A DNA stretch of 64,000 nt from JAJRWS01 sp039831705. Lineage in GTDB: Bacteria; Planctomycetota; Planctomycetia; Pirellulales; Lacipirellulaceae. The stretch is from positions 1 to 64,000 of the forward strand of contig JBDOMT010000470.1 of the NCBI GenBank assembly GCA_039831705.1, read 5' to 3'. Every line of letters begins with the position of its first letter. The first letter of the stretch is position 1. Positions 1 to 8,748 of this stretch are shown piece after piece. The position numbers and the translations under genes were made by a program. The notes beneath the pieces were generated by a model. That model made no database searches, was not told the DNA's origin, and worked only from the letters and a program-made list of their open reading frames with translations.

Positions 1-1
1 G

Positions 2-733
2 CCTATGATCGGTTGCCCTTGCTCCGTTTGCATCAGTGAGAATCCCAAGAACCATCGTACTCGCTGTGCCGTAGTTTTAGGGCTGCCCCAGGGTAATTTA
101 CTGATCGATACGCCACCCGATCTGCGCACTCAGTTGCTGCGAGAACAGATAGGCATCATTCATGCCGTGGTTTACACACATGAGCACGCAGATCACTTGT
201 ATGGACTGGATGACTTACGCTTAATGCAATTTTATCTGGGAGGCCCTATCCCAATCTATTGCGAAGGTCCGGTCGAGGCGCGTATCCGCAAATCGTATGA
301 TTACGCTTTTCATGCACCTGCAGGTATCCATAAGGGTGGTGTACCCAAGCTCCAATTACACCCTATCAAAAACGATCCGATTGATTTACTTGGAATGCGA
401 ATCGTGCCCATTCGCCTTCAACATGGACCGCAACTCGAAATACTAGGATTTCGAATTGGTAACATTGCCTATTGCACGGACACCAGCTCTATCCCGGCGG
501 CTAGTATTGAACGTCTTCAGAATTTAGACGTACTCATTCTGGATTGTCTGCGGCACCAACCACATGTCACCCATCTATGCCTGGATGATGCGCTTGCTCT
601 AGCTGTCCAAATCAAGGCAAAGCGGACCCTGCTGACTCATCTGTCACACGACCTGGACCACGAGGCAACCAGCAAGCTGCTTCCACCCGGTGTAGAGCTG
701 GCCTACGATGGGATGGAAATAACATTAAGTTAG
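2..733 (+). CDS. MBL-fold metal-dependent hydrolase, PhnP-like (5' partial)
   Basis: The reading frame is open to the left edge. The first codon in frame encodes Pro before MIGCPC, which fits the usual GVPMIGC segment of PhnP-like proteins, so the true start lies upstream of the window. The HxHxDH metal motif is visible as THEHADH, followed by a DDLR segment and later by CTDTSS and THLSHD, which would supply the remaining metal ligands. The family hydrolyses phosphodiesters or related esters with two metal ions in the cytoplasm. The exact substrate cannot be read from sequence. The early Cys pair (GCPCSVC) is typical of this subgroup. No operon partner is visible, because the next gene runs on the opposite strand. 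Confidence 0.85.
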   Translation, partial: PMIGCPCSVCISENPKNHRTRCAVVLGLPQGNLLIDTPPDLRTQLLREQIGIIHAVVYTHEHADHLYGLDDLRLMQFYLGGPIPIYCEGPVEARIRKSYDYAFHAPAGIHKGGVPKLQLHPIKNDPIDLLGMRIVPIRLQHGPQLEILGFRIGNIAYCTDTSSIPAASIERLQNLDVLILDCLRHQPHVTHLCLDDALALAVQIKAKRTLLTHLSHDLDHEATSKLLPPGVELAYDGMEITLS

Positions 734-882
734 AGGCGAGGACAGTGCCGGAACAGCGCTACCGCTCGTTCCAGCCTACGAAGTTCGCAAACACCACACC
801 ATCCACTTGCGTCCCCAGCCAATCGAATCTTGGAGAATGCTCACGAAACCGACTTAGCCATTTTACTTGATATCCACGTGAG

Positions 883-903
883 CATTGTCCAAGTTTGGCT
901 TGG
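883..903 (-). repeat. Short dispersed repeat, copy 1 of 3
   Basis: On the minus strand this reads CCAAGCCAAACTTGGACAAT. It closely matches two plus-strand copies at 14013-14038 and 14120-14145. The core CCAAG..CTTGG is a small inverted repeat. It lies between the convergent MBL gene and protease gene, so it could be part of a terminator, but no T-tract follows. Confidence 0.5.
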
Positions 904-921
904 CGCAACTAATTGTCGCAA

Positions 922-3216
922 CTAATTCTTAGCTACCGTGCTGTTACGCAGCAACTGCAGGTAGTCGACTGCAATCGCAAGTACTTCTACATTATAGGGC
1001 GTTTCCGCGAAGACCGGACGGTCTTCATCCTGTAAATGATTGAAGATATCTGCCTGCTCTTTCTCTGTATTCTCCTCGGCACGCTCGGCCAAAAACTTCT
1101 CGCGATTGAGCGTGACGGTGGAATCTTTTTGCCGCTTGATGAACCGCTTGATCTTGTGATCTTCCTTGGTAAAGAAATCAGAATCGGCACGCCTCAACTG
1201 CGAACGATTGTTCAACTCCTGCACCAGAGGAGGATCCGATTCATGGTATTGGTCGTGCTGAAGTGGTGCCACTTGATCAAATTTCAACGCGTAGTCCAGG
1301 CTGGATTCTCCAATTTCTTCCCAATGAGTAATCCGTGATGGCAACTCCACATCGGACACGACTCCCCGGTTTTGGGTACTATCTCCACTGGGACGATAGA
1401 ATTGCTGAATCGTCAGTTTTAACGCACCCAGATTTAACGCGCCGGAGCCCATCGCCGGGCCCAATTCAAACAACTGCTGAACCGTACCTTTCCCGTGCGT
1501 AGAGTGGTCACCTATGATAATCCCGCGTCCGTAATCTTGAATTGCACCGGCAAATATTTCACTGGCACTTGCACTAAATTTGTTGGTCAGAACAATCAGC
1601 GGCCCCGTCCAAACAGCTCCTGGAGCATCGTCCTGATAAGGTGTCACGCGTCCATTGGGACCTTTTACCTGCACAACGGGGCCCTTGTCAATAAACAGCC
1701 CTGTCGTATCAACCGACTCGGGCAGCGAACCACCCCCATTAAAACGCAAATCCATAATGACCAAATCTACATTTTCTCGATTGAATTGCTCCAACAACCG
1801 GCGCACGTCACGAGAGGTGCTCTTGAAATTAGGCCGACCTGCGCGGCGTCCTTCCATATCCATATAGAAACTGGGCAGGTCCACTACCCCAATGCGGTAT
1901 TTGCCACCTCCAGACTTCTTTCCATGCTCAACGATGGTTCCTGTTGATTCCCGTTCCGATGTTGCCCGGTCCTCTGAAGATGGGTCCTCTGAAGATGGGT
2001 CCTCTGAAGATGGGTCCGCCTCGGCTGCATCGGAATCAGAATTCGTATCAGATTTGACAACCAAATCCTTCACCTTTTGCAGCGGCCATTCCAATATCTG
2101 ACTTCGCGCTTCACTGTCTTTCAATTCAATCCGCGCCCGAGTGATATCCAATACGCTGAGCCCCGACTTACTTTCGGGCTCTACCTCCAGCCTGACAATC
2201 GTACCCGGCTTACCACGAATCAACTGCACCACATTGTTGATCTTCATGTCGATGATATCGATCATTTCCCCATGAGACCCCTGGGCAACACCAGAAACTT
2301 TATCACCGACTTTCAATCGACCATCTTTATCGGCCGCTCCTCCAGGTACAATTCGGCGCACAATGGTTTCGCCATACTTGGATTCCAGCGAAGCACCAAT
2401 TCCATTGAGTTCCAACCGCATCTGAATAGTAAAATTCTCTAGCGTGCTGGGGGACATGTAGCTGCTGTGCGGATCGAAACTTAGTGTGAGTGCACTGAGA
2501 TACATCTCCAATAACTCATCGTTGTCTGTTTGTTGCCACCGCTTGCCAATGCTTCGGTAACGTTTGTGCAATTTTTCCACGGCGTCGTCTGCTTGCTTGC
2601 CATCGGCCAGATGGGTTAGCAGGTCATATTTCACACGTTTTCGCCAGCGATCATCGGCTTCGGCCAGTGTGGTAGCATACGTCATGACATCTGGATCATA
2701 GACCATCTCCTCATCCACAGTGAAATCGTGTTCTTGGTCCAGAAAATTTTGCGCAGCTGCGATACGCTCGTTCACGCGAGTCATAAAACGGCGAAAGATA
2801 CGATTTGACAACAAGGTATCACCGCTTTTTATGTAGTTGTCGATACGATTGTTTTCCGAGGAAAACTCATCGATATCAGATTGCAGAAAATAGAGTTTTC
2901 GGGGATCGAGTGTCTTAAAGAACATTGCCAGACAACGGTGCGAGGTCTCATCATCCACTCGCAAATCGGAAAGATGCCGGCGATCCAATAGGTGTTGCAC
3001 CAAGATGGCAATACGTCGATTGTCTCGTGGTGCCTCTCCTGGAACTGCCTGGGCTAGCAAAGGAGTTAATGAGAAAGCAACCGTGCAACAGGCTATCAAC
3101 AGTAAAATCTTGTGACGAAAGCTGCTCTTGAGTAACTGCTGAAGTCGTAGATAGTTCCATGGGTGCCCCTCTTGAATCGTGCATTCTTCTGGCATACTGG
3201 CTGCGGTCAAGCTCAT
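922..3216 (-). CDS. Carboxy-terminal processing (tail-specific) protease, S41 family
   Basis: The product is 764 residues, close to the long Prc/Tsp type. An N-terminal hydrophobic segment (about residues 36-58) precedes the mature domain, so export to the periplasm is expected. A PDZ domain lies near residues 262-345 (ELNGIGASLE...VPGGAADKDG). The S41 catalytic core carries the Ser in FSASASEIFAG (about 549) and the Lys in HGKGTVQ (about 573), forming the Ser-Lys dyad. The C-terminal part resembles the Prc C-terminal domain. The family degrades or trims exported proteins from their C-terminus. Oddity: a low-complexity linker around residue 412 contains a near-perfect triple repeat of PSSED, encoded by an 18-bp tandem repeat, inserted just before the catalytic core. 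Confidence 0.93.
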   Translation of the reverse strand: MSLTAASMPEECTIQEGHPWNYLRLQQLLKSSFRHKILLLIACCTVAFSLTPLLAQAVPGEAPRDNRRIAILVQHLLDRRHLSDLRVDDETSHRCLAMFFKTLDPRKLYFLQSDIDEFSSENNRIDNYIKSGDTLLSNRIFRRFMTRVNERIAAAQNFLDQEHDFTVDEEMVYDPDVMTYATTLAEADDRWRKRVKYDLLTHLADGKQADDAVEKLHKRYRSIGKRWQQTDNDELLEMYLSALTLSFDPHSSYMSPSTLENFTIQMRLELNGIGASLESKYGETIVRRIVPGGAADKDGRLKVGDKVSGVAQGSHGEMIDIIDMKINNVVQLIRGKPGTIVRLEVEPESKSGLSVLDITRARIELKDSEARSQILEWPLQKVKDLVVKSDTNSDSDAAEADPSSEDPSSEDPSSEDRATSERESTGTIVEHGKKSGGGKYRIGVVDLPSFYMDMEGRRAGRPNFKSTSRDVRRLLEQFNRENVDLVIMDLRFNGGGSLPESVDTTGLFIDKGPVVQVKGPNGRVTPYQDDAPGAVWTGPLIVLTNKFSASASEIFAGAIQDYGRGIIIGDHSTHGKGTVQQLFELGPAMGSGALNLGALKLTIQQFYRPSGDSTQNRGVVSDVELPSRITHWEEIGESSLDYALKFDQVAPLQHDQYHESDPPLVQELNNRSQLRRADSDFFTKEDHKIKRFIKRQKDSTVTLNREKFLAERAEENTEKEQADIFNHLQDEDRPVFAETPYNVEVLAIAVDYLQLLRNSTVAKN

Positions 3217-3353
3217 ACTTATTCCTTGATTTTGTAACTAAAATGACAGGGTGCTGATGAACCGTGGCGTATACTACCGTACGCTGGAAAAACTGACAAG
3301 ATCGAACAGTTTTTACATTTTCTTGCAACCTCTTGCTAACAAATCACTTACGC

Positions 3354-4673
3354 TCACTCGTCAAGTTCGATGGCAGCAACCAATGCTTGATCCCAGCGGG
3401 GAAAAACTGAGCGCATATCCAACATCACCCGATCGCCACTCAAACGGGCCAAAACAGGTCGCTGTCCACTACGAAGACGTTGTAACAACTGCCTGGAAGC
3501 CTCCAACCCATCTCCCACCGGTCGCAACGAGATTGACCAGGTAGGTGCCGGCAGCGAGGTGACACGTGCCATCAGCGGAGTGGCCCCGGTCGATGTCGAA
3601 TCGGAAATAGATGTCTCCACTGCCGGATCCACCTGGCACCAGAGAGATTCGGCCAGCAAGGGCAAGGCTTCTGCGATGGCATTGCTCTCTTGCATGAGAG
3701 GAGCCAGTCGCTCAGCACGTTGGCGTAAATTATCAAGCGGTGCGGAAAGCAATTGCAAAACTGGAATCTGGTGTATGGGCGGTTGCTCCCCACCGTAAAG
3801 GTTGAGTGTGGCTCTCAGCGCTGCGAGTGTCAATGAATTGGCAGCCATGGCGGGGGCGGCGGCGTGATGGCGTATTTGGTCGAGTAATGAACGCTGCCCC
3901 AGAACGATACTACAAACGGGCCCCCCCATCATGCCCGCTCCTTCAAAAAGCACGACTTGGCCTTCCCGTGGTAACCTATCTGAAATCGGCGTGATGCTTG
4001 TGAGTCCAAATGTTGCCGGATCGACCATTCCGGCAGGGCCTGCAAGTTGCACGTCGCACTTATCTCCCAAGGCCTGTTGAATTAACCATTGAGCACTGGC
4101 GGTGCATGAAGCAACCCATGCAGATTCGGCGCCCGTGCATTCTCGCAGCAATTGCTCAACTTGTTCAGCCCAGCCGATCGCAGATTGCGTTTCTGCGTCT
4201 TGGCCTGGTGCCGGGGCAAGATGATATTCATCGGCCAAATGTACGATTTCTTGAATGGCTACTTCTGCCAATGGTGGGACGACAAGTTCCGCACCAAGCA
4301 CCACACCCGTGGCATTAATAACCGGAGCACCCGTATTTCCATTACCCAGCAAATGACGCGCAAACCGTTCTGCAATTTGATGGATACTAAGCACCTTTTC
4401 GGTGCGTTGTCGAAGATACGACTGCATCTCTTCCAAATAACAGGCTGCCCGGCCCGCAAGGGTTGTCTGGTTGATGCGATCCATCACGGCCTGAACTTGA
4501 GGGTGCTTGATCAGCTCGTGAATCGATGGCAGTTTGGATAATGGAGAGTTAAGCAGAGGCATGGCAGGTCGATAAATTGAGAAATGCTTGACCAGACACT
4601 CGTGGAATCCAAACACTCGTGGAATAAATGTCGCCAGGTCGTCTTCATCCGCCAGATTTGGAACTACTGACAT
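3354..4673 (-). CDS. SelA-like protein lacking the PLP lysine
   Basis: The protein aligns by eye over its length with bacterial L-seryl-tRNA(Sec) selenium transferase: the N-terminal LPSIHELIKHP segment, the PVINATGVVL motif, the TLAALRATLNLY helix and the C-terminal ARLSGDRVMLDMR strand. SelA converts Ser-tRNA(Sec) to Sec-tRNA(Sec) using PLP bound to the lysine of the SGDKLLGGPQ motif. Here the matching stretch reads EGAGMMGGPV, so the lysine is replaced. The middle domain is also shorter than in E. coli SelA. It is therefore probably a catalytically altered paralogue, not the working enzyme. The start at 4673 gives 439 residues; the ATG at 4562 (MPLLNSPLSKLPS) fits the family N-terminus better. 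The gene stands alone on the minus strand. Confidence 0.75.
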   Translation of the reverse strand: MSVVPNLADEDDLATFIPRVFGFHECLVKHFSIYRPAMPLLNSPLSKLPSIHELIKHPQVQAVMDRINQTTLAGRAACYLEEMQSYLRQRTEKVLSIHQIAERFARHLLGNGNTGAPVINATGVVLGAELVVPPLAEVAIQEIVHLADEYHLAPAPGQDAETQSAIGWAEQVEQLLRECTGAESAWVASCTASAQWLIQQALGDKCDVQLAGPAGMVDPATFGLTSITPISDRLPREGQVVLFEGAGMMGGPVCSIVLGQRSLLDQIRHHAAAPAMAANSLTLAALRATLNLYGGEQPPIHQIPVLQLLSAPLDNLRQRAERLAPLMQESNAIAEALPLLAESLWCQVDPAVETSISDSTSTGATPLMARVTSLPAPTWSISLRPVGDGLEASRQLLQRLRSGQRPVLARLSGDRVMLDMRSVFPRWDQALVAAIELDE

Positions 4674-4742
4674 TTCTGATTATGACGCTTTGAGAGTGTA
4701 GCGCCAAGAGTTGTGAGCAGGAAGAGCGAAACACCTCCGACT

Positions 4743-4955
4743 CTATTCTTTCGTTCGGATACCCACATCGCCCGGTGATGGAAATGGGTCGTATTCTGCT
4801 TGACGTACAATTTGTCGCTCGCGTCGCGACTCCCCCATTCCGGGAACCAGGGACGCATTGCTCAAGCCCTGACAACCACCTGCGGCAATGCACAGTGTCA
4901 AGCAACCGCCGCTTAACCAGCGTGCGGCCGTGGGGAGATCCGCCCAATGTTTCAT
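4743..4955 (-). CDS. Small predicted lipoprotein (70 aa)
   Basis: Starting at MKHWADL, a short hydrophobic stretch ends in AAGGC, a plausible lipobox, so Cys would be lipidated after signal peptidase II cleavage. The mature part is short and ends in a DPFPSPGD segment of a kind seen in small planctomycete secreted proteins. An upstream in-frame ATG at 4985 would add ten residues and is less likely. I do not recognise a function. It lies between the SelA-like gene and another exported protein on the same strand. Confidence 0.5.
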   Translation of the reverse strand: MKHWADLPTAARWLSGGCLTLCIAAGGCQGLSNASLVPGMGESRRERQIVRQAEYDPFPSPGDVGIRTKE

Positions 4956-5058
4956 AACTATTTCCACAAGGTCTACTGATATCACGACCGATCCCTGTGC
5001 GGTTTATGAACCACAGCAGCAATCGACTTTTCAGTGGTAATCCACGTGCTATTAGCCA

Positions 5059-5577
5059 TCACAGATCCAGCCGCGGTTGAGCCATCCATTCTGCAACGGT
5101 TCTCGGACCTTCTGGCTCTTTGTCAACAAACAATCGATCCCAAAAAGATGGGCCTTTTTTGGAAACTGCCTTTTGATTAGATTCTCCACGGCCAAAGTCA
5201 AACATGTCCTTGGCGCCTTCCCACGCTTTTTTGCTACCGTCGCTGATCTTTTTCGCGCCCGAGGTGATGGGAGCAAACATCGATGTATTGTCGGTAGAGG
5301 CTCCATCCTTCGAAGTCCAAAAAGAAGGCATACTAAACTGTGGCATTTCAATTTTTGGCATCGTGATCTTGGGCATTGGCAGTGAGTACCAACTGGTCTG
5401 CTTGATGCCAGAAGAATCGGCCGCTTCTTTTTCTGAATTTTGTGCAGTAACAACGCCATTTATCTTGGCAGTTTTATCATCCAATGGAGGGTCAAACACT
5501 TGGGCCATGGCCACGGGATGAACCGCCAACAGCAAACAGACGATCGAACAAGCTACGGAAAAAAGTTTAACGATCAT
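5059..5577 (-). CDS. Exported protein of unknown function
   Basis: The ATG at 5577 is preceded by a good GGAGG ribosome site, so it is preferred over the in-frame ATG at 5622. The product (172 aa) begins with a clear Sec signal peptide (MIVKLFSVACSIVCLLL... ending in AMA). After it come a short repeat of Met-Pro-rich units (MPKITMPKIEMPQFSMPSF) and a charged C-terminus with DRLFVDKEPEGPRTV. No known domain was recognised. The repeated MPxI/F units suggest a structural or binding role outside the cytoplasm, but this is inference. Confidence 0.65.
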   Translation of the reverse strand: MIVKLFSVACSIVCLLLAVHPVAMAQVFDPPLDDKTAKINGVVTAQNSEKEAADSSGIKQTSWYSLPMPKITMPKIEMPQFSMPSFWTSKDGASTDNTSMFAPITSGAKKISDGSKKAWEGAKDMFDFGRGESNQKAVSKKGPSFWDRLFVDKEPEGPRTVAEWMAQPRLDL

Positions 5578-5972
5578 GGTTTTTCCTCCAGGCAACTCAC
5601 CAGAACCAGAATTTGTATTCAATACAATGCTTCTACGGTTCTGAAACCGATGGGATTAATTGGAAAATGGGTTTTCGATAAGGCTGAGCATAGTACAACT
5701 ATTTGAGAACATCGTCGCTTACAACTGTTCCCAACAGGTGATTGTGTACGTGCAATCTCAAAGGGCCGCGAAGTGTGTCAAAACTTAAGCACGCTGTCCA
5801 GAGGAGTTGAGGACGGAAAGAACTGACTTTGTCCAATTGGCTGAAAAGGCGTAGTAGCCACGTAATCGTAAAAAGAATTTAGCCGTGAACTTACGTCCAC
5901 GACTAAACGCTTTCGCCACGGCGTGGCTATCACGCAATATTCAGTGCTAGCAATGCCAGAAATACATGTACG
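5578..5972. other. Intergenic region with a nested inverted repeat
   Basis: No coding sequence is evident here. The stretch 5854-5929 holds a perfect 8-bp outer inverted repeat (TAGCCACG / CGTGGCTA) and an inner imperfect one (TTTAGCCGTG / CACGACTAAA). It lies just downstream of the frameshifted PEP-CTERM gene and could act as a terminator or be a degenerate repeat element. Confidence 0.4.
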
Positions 5973-7248
5973 TTACACACGCATATTACGACCGTATTGC
6001 AGCCGCAATGCAAACGCTCCGGCAATACAACCTAGCAACCAGGCCGATGGTTCTGGAACGGCCGATACCACTTGGGAAGTGCGTGTAGTTGCTGCAACAT
6101 TGCCAAAATCATCATTCCATATATTAAAGTCGCGAACGTCTACATTGTTGTCCCCATTAGCGTCACCTTGCCAGCGTGTGGCGTTACCGACCAGGCCCAT
6201 CCCTCTTTGCAGCACCAAGAAATCGTTACCATCGGCATCGTCGTCGCTATCGAAGTCACCCGGGTAACGAGGCATGACTGTGGCCAATTCGAAAAAGGCC
6301 GATTCTATCAGCAGATCGAACATGACTGTACCCTGCATCACCTCCATCGATGCCTGCTCAGTGATGTCGAGTGGATGGTCGTCGCTATTTGAATCGGCCC
6401 AAATGTCGATGAAGTCGTCAACCGATCCCCAGCAATAGATGTCGGAGCTGCCGCATTGGTAGTGAACCTCCACGTTGCCTGCATTGGCACCCATTTGCAA
6501 ATCCATTTTCAAACTCCCAGCGACTGACTTGCCCTCCTCGAGCTTCAACGTAGATTGCCTCCGACGAACTGATTTGGGTGCGAATGGTGTTGAGATCGTC
6601 AAGATTAAAATCGTCGATATCGTCGATGGTGAACGATCCCAGCAGGGTACCGCCAGGGATGGGTGAACTATTGTTACCAAAAGTGATGCCAAAGTTAATC
6701 TTGCTACCGGGTCCCGAATATTTCTCGGTGATCATGATCGGCCCCGAGCCAATCCCTAGGACCGAATTAGGGCCGTTGGTACTCTTCAGGTTGGCGTCAA
6801 AGCGATTGGACAGCGTGTTGCCGGTGTTAGCAACCGCCAATATTGCGTCAGTGTGAATTTCGTTGCCGTTGATCAGTTCATCGGTGTGAACCTCCGCATC
6901 CATGTCCCACAGTCCGCCGTTGCCGACCATCTGGAAGCCAAAATTGTTCACCGAGGAAAGTCCAAAACCGTAGGACACTTGAGTTCCGCCGCCGGTCATA
7001 TGAGTTGCCGTAAGGTCAAGCAGTGTCATCTCCAGGGGAACATTGGGCCATTCAAGCACGGTATCTCCGTCCACGTCAGCGCCCATAAATTTTCCAGACA
7101 CAACGATATTGTCGCCCGTATCCGATATGCCAAAGAAGTCGTACTCTTCTGCAACTGCCGGGGAGCCGATCCCCGCTACCATCAATACTATGGCAAAATA
7201 CTTGGCAATTGAAGTGTGGGTGATTGAAGTGTGGGTGGAACGTTTCAT
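5973..7248 (-). pseudogene. PEP-CTERM/dockerin-like exported protein, frameshifted
   Basis: The ATG at 7248 has a clear AGGAGA ribosome site. The N-terminal frame (7248-6418) encodes a signal peptide containing a duplicated THTSI unit, then a secreted domain. Near 6535-6560 coding potential jumps to the next frame, which continues to 5973 with DFDSDDDADGNDF and GDANGDNNVDVRDF (dockerin-type calcium repeats), then a VPEPSAWLL segment, hydrophobic helix and Arg-rich end, i.e. a PEP-CTERM anchor. A single-base indel separates the two halves. Either the gene is broken or the draft sequence is wrong here. PEP-CTERM proteins are sorted by exosortase to the envelope or outside the cell. Confidence 0.75.
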
Positions 7249-7423
7249 GATTGATTCTCCTTTACGTGTGGTAATTAGGGGCTGCCGATCGTTTGTTGCC
7301 AATGTGGCAAGCAATTTAGCAAGCCAGGAATTGACCTTTCGTGCGGCAGTATTGTTAAGGAGGCGCCTCCCTATGGAGATCATCAAGAAAAGGGGGCTAC
7401 AACATGACAGACCGAATGAGATT

Positions 7424-8467
7424 TCAGTGCTCAGGCCTCAGAGCTCGCCACCAATGGAGACCCTGACTTGTTTGCCAACCTGACTTTATGAACCTATTAG
7501 CTCGAATATTTTTTGAGCGGATACCCCATAACCAGATTGAAAAGAAAACAGCTTGCAGCAGAAAACCTGTAGTTGGCTCTGGGATTTCGATGATGACAGT
7601 AACTGAATTGGTATTTGCCGTCCACTGCGCCTCCCAGATGCTCAGATCGGCCACATCGACCTGGCTATCACCATTGGCATCGCCTTCAGAGAGCAGGCTG
7701 CCCTCACTCAGCCCTCGTTGCCATATGAGCAAATCAGCCCCGTCCACATCATCATCCTCATCAAAGTCAGCTGAGGCCACGACTATCTGTGCGTCGAAAA
7801 ATCCCAGATAGTTTGCACCCGCCACTGCATCCACATCCCAGAAGTTCAGCGCGTCATTGGCCAGCTCAAAGACAGCCTGCGTAGCTGCGGGCGATCCATT
7901 GTTGTGGGTAACTCCCTGCAATCCTATTTCCAAAAAGAGGTCGGTTGCCTCACCCAACGTCGCACCCGCCTGAAAGGTGACCGTAGCGAACAACCAGGCG
8001 GGACCACCCGGTTGGTTTGAGCAAAAAAGCAAATCTTCTGGATCACAAACAGGGCCGACACCCACACCATCTGGCAATCCCATACCGTCCGAAAACAGGT
8101 TGAGTCCGATAAATCCTTCGATCAGGTCTGACTGCAGGTTCAACCCCGAGGCCGAATCAAAAATCAACTAGTGCCGAAACCCATTTCCAATTGCCGGATT
8201 GTGGACCGTAATCTGTTGGAAGGATAGTGCAACAGACTGCGCAGCCACCAGATTGAGTGAAATCGCATTGAGTACGTTCCCATCTTCGGGCCGTCCCCAA
8301 ATGTCCATCGTTTGGATGGAATTGGGCGCGACGAACAGGGTTTCAACCGCAGGACCATTTTCCACATTCGAGAGCCAAAAGTTGACGATTGAAACTGCGG
8401 AGGCACCCGCCTGCAGCAGGGTTAATGTCAACACTGCGAAAAAGAACGTTGCCAATGCCCTGATCAT
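7424..8467 (-). pseudogene. PEP-CTERM/dockerin-like exported protein with in-frame amber stop
   Basis: The frame from the ATG at 8467 encodes a signal peptide (MIRALATFFFAVLTLTLLQ...) and a secreted domain. It reaches a TAG at 8168-8170 and then continues in the same frame without interruption to 7424. The second half holds DFDEDDDVDGADLLIW and GDANGDSQVDVADLSIW dockerin-like repeats and an IPEPTTGFLL PEP-CTERM tail. The two halves therefore form one protein interrupted by a single stop. It is a likely paralogue of the frameshifted neighbour downstream. A mutation, a sequencing error or read-through would all fit. Confidence 0.75.
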
Positions 8468-8610
8468 CGTAGTTAGACAACACGAGAAAGACATTTCCGC
8501 CAACAGGTTCGCCAGCCCCAAATTCAATCTCACCGAATCGTGCACACTTAGGTTGCCTGTCTTGAGAGATTCCTCTGTAGCCGTGTAGTGCTGTTCGAGA
8601 ATGGAGGCAA

Positions 8611-8748
8611 TCAGGTTCTGTCGCCAGCCTCGATGAAGTTTTTCACCTCTGGACTCAGTCCATGAATCGTATTGAGTTGCCGCTGCAGTTGTCGTTTATC
8701 CTTTTCGAGTGCCTGTGTCGCTTGCTGCTGACGACCGACAAGGATGAT
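8611..8748 (-). other. In-frame coding-like extension after the kinase stop codon
   Basis: Directly after the kinase TAA (8749-8751) the same frame stays open for 45 codons to a TGA at 8611. It encodes a Gln/Lys-rich, heptad-like segment (RQQQATQALEKDKRQLQRQL) followed by SPEVKNFIEAGDRT. Kinases of this type often carry a coiled or repeat region outside the membrane, so the kinase may once have extended to here. Confidence 0.5.

Noticed and set aside
8168..8170. Amber codon as pyrrolysine
   Set aside because: PEP-CTERM proteins have no known Pyl site, no pyl genes are visible, and the neighbouring paralogue is disrupted in another way. A mutation or error is simpler.
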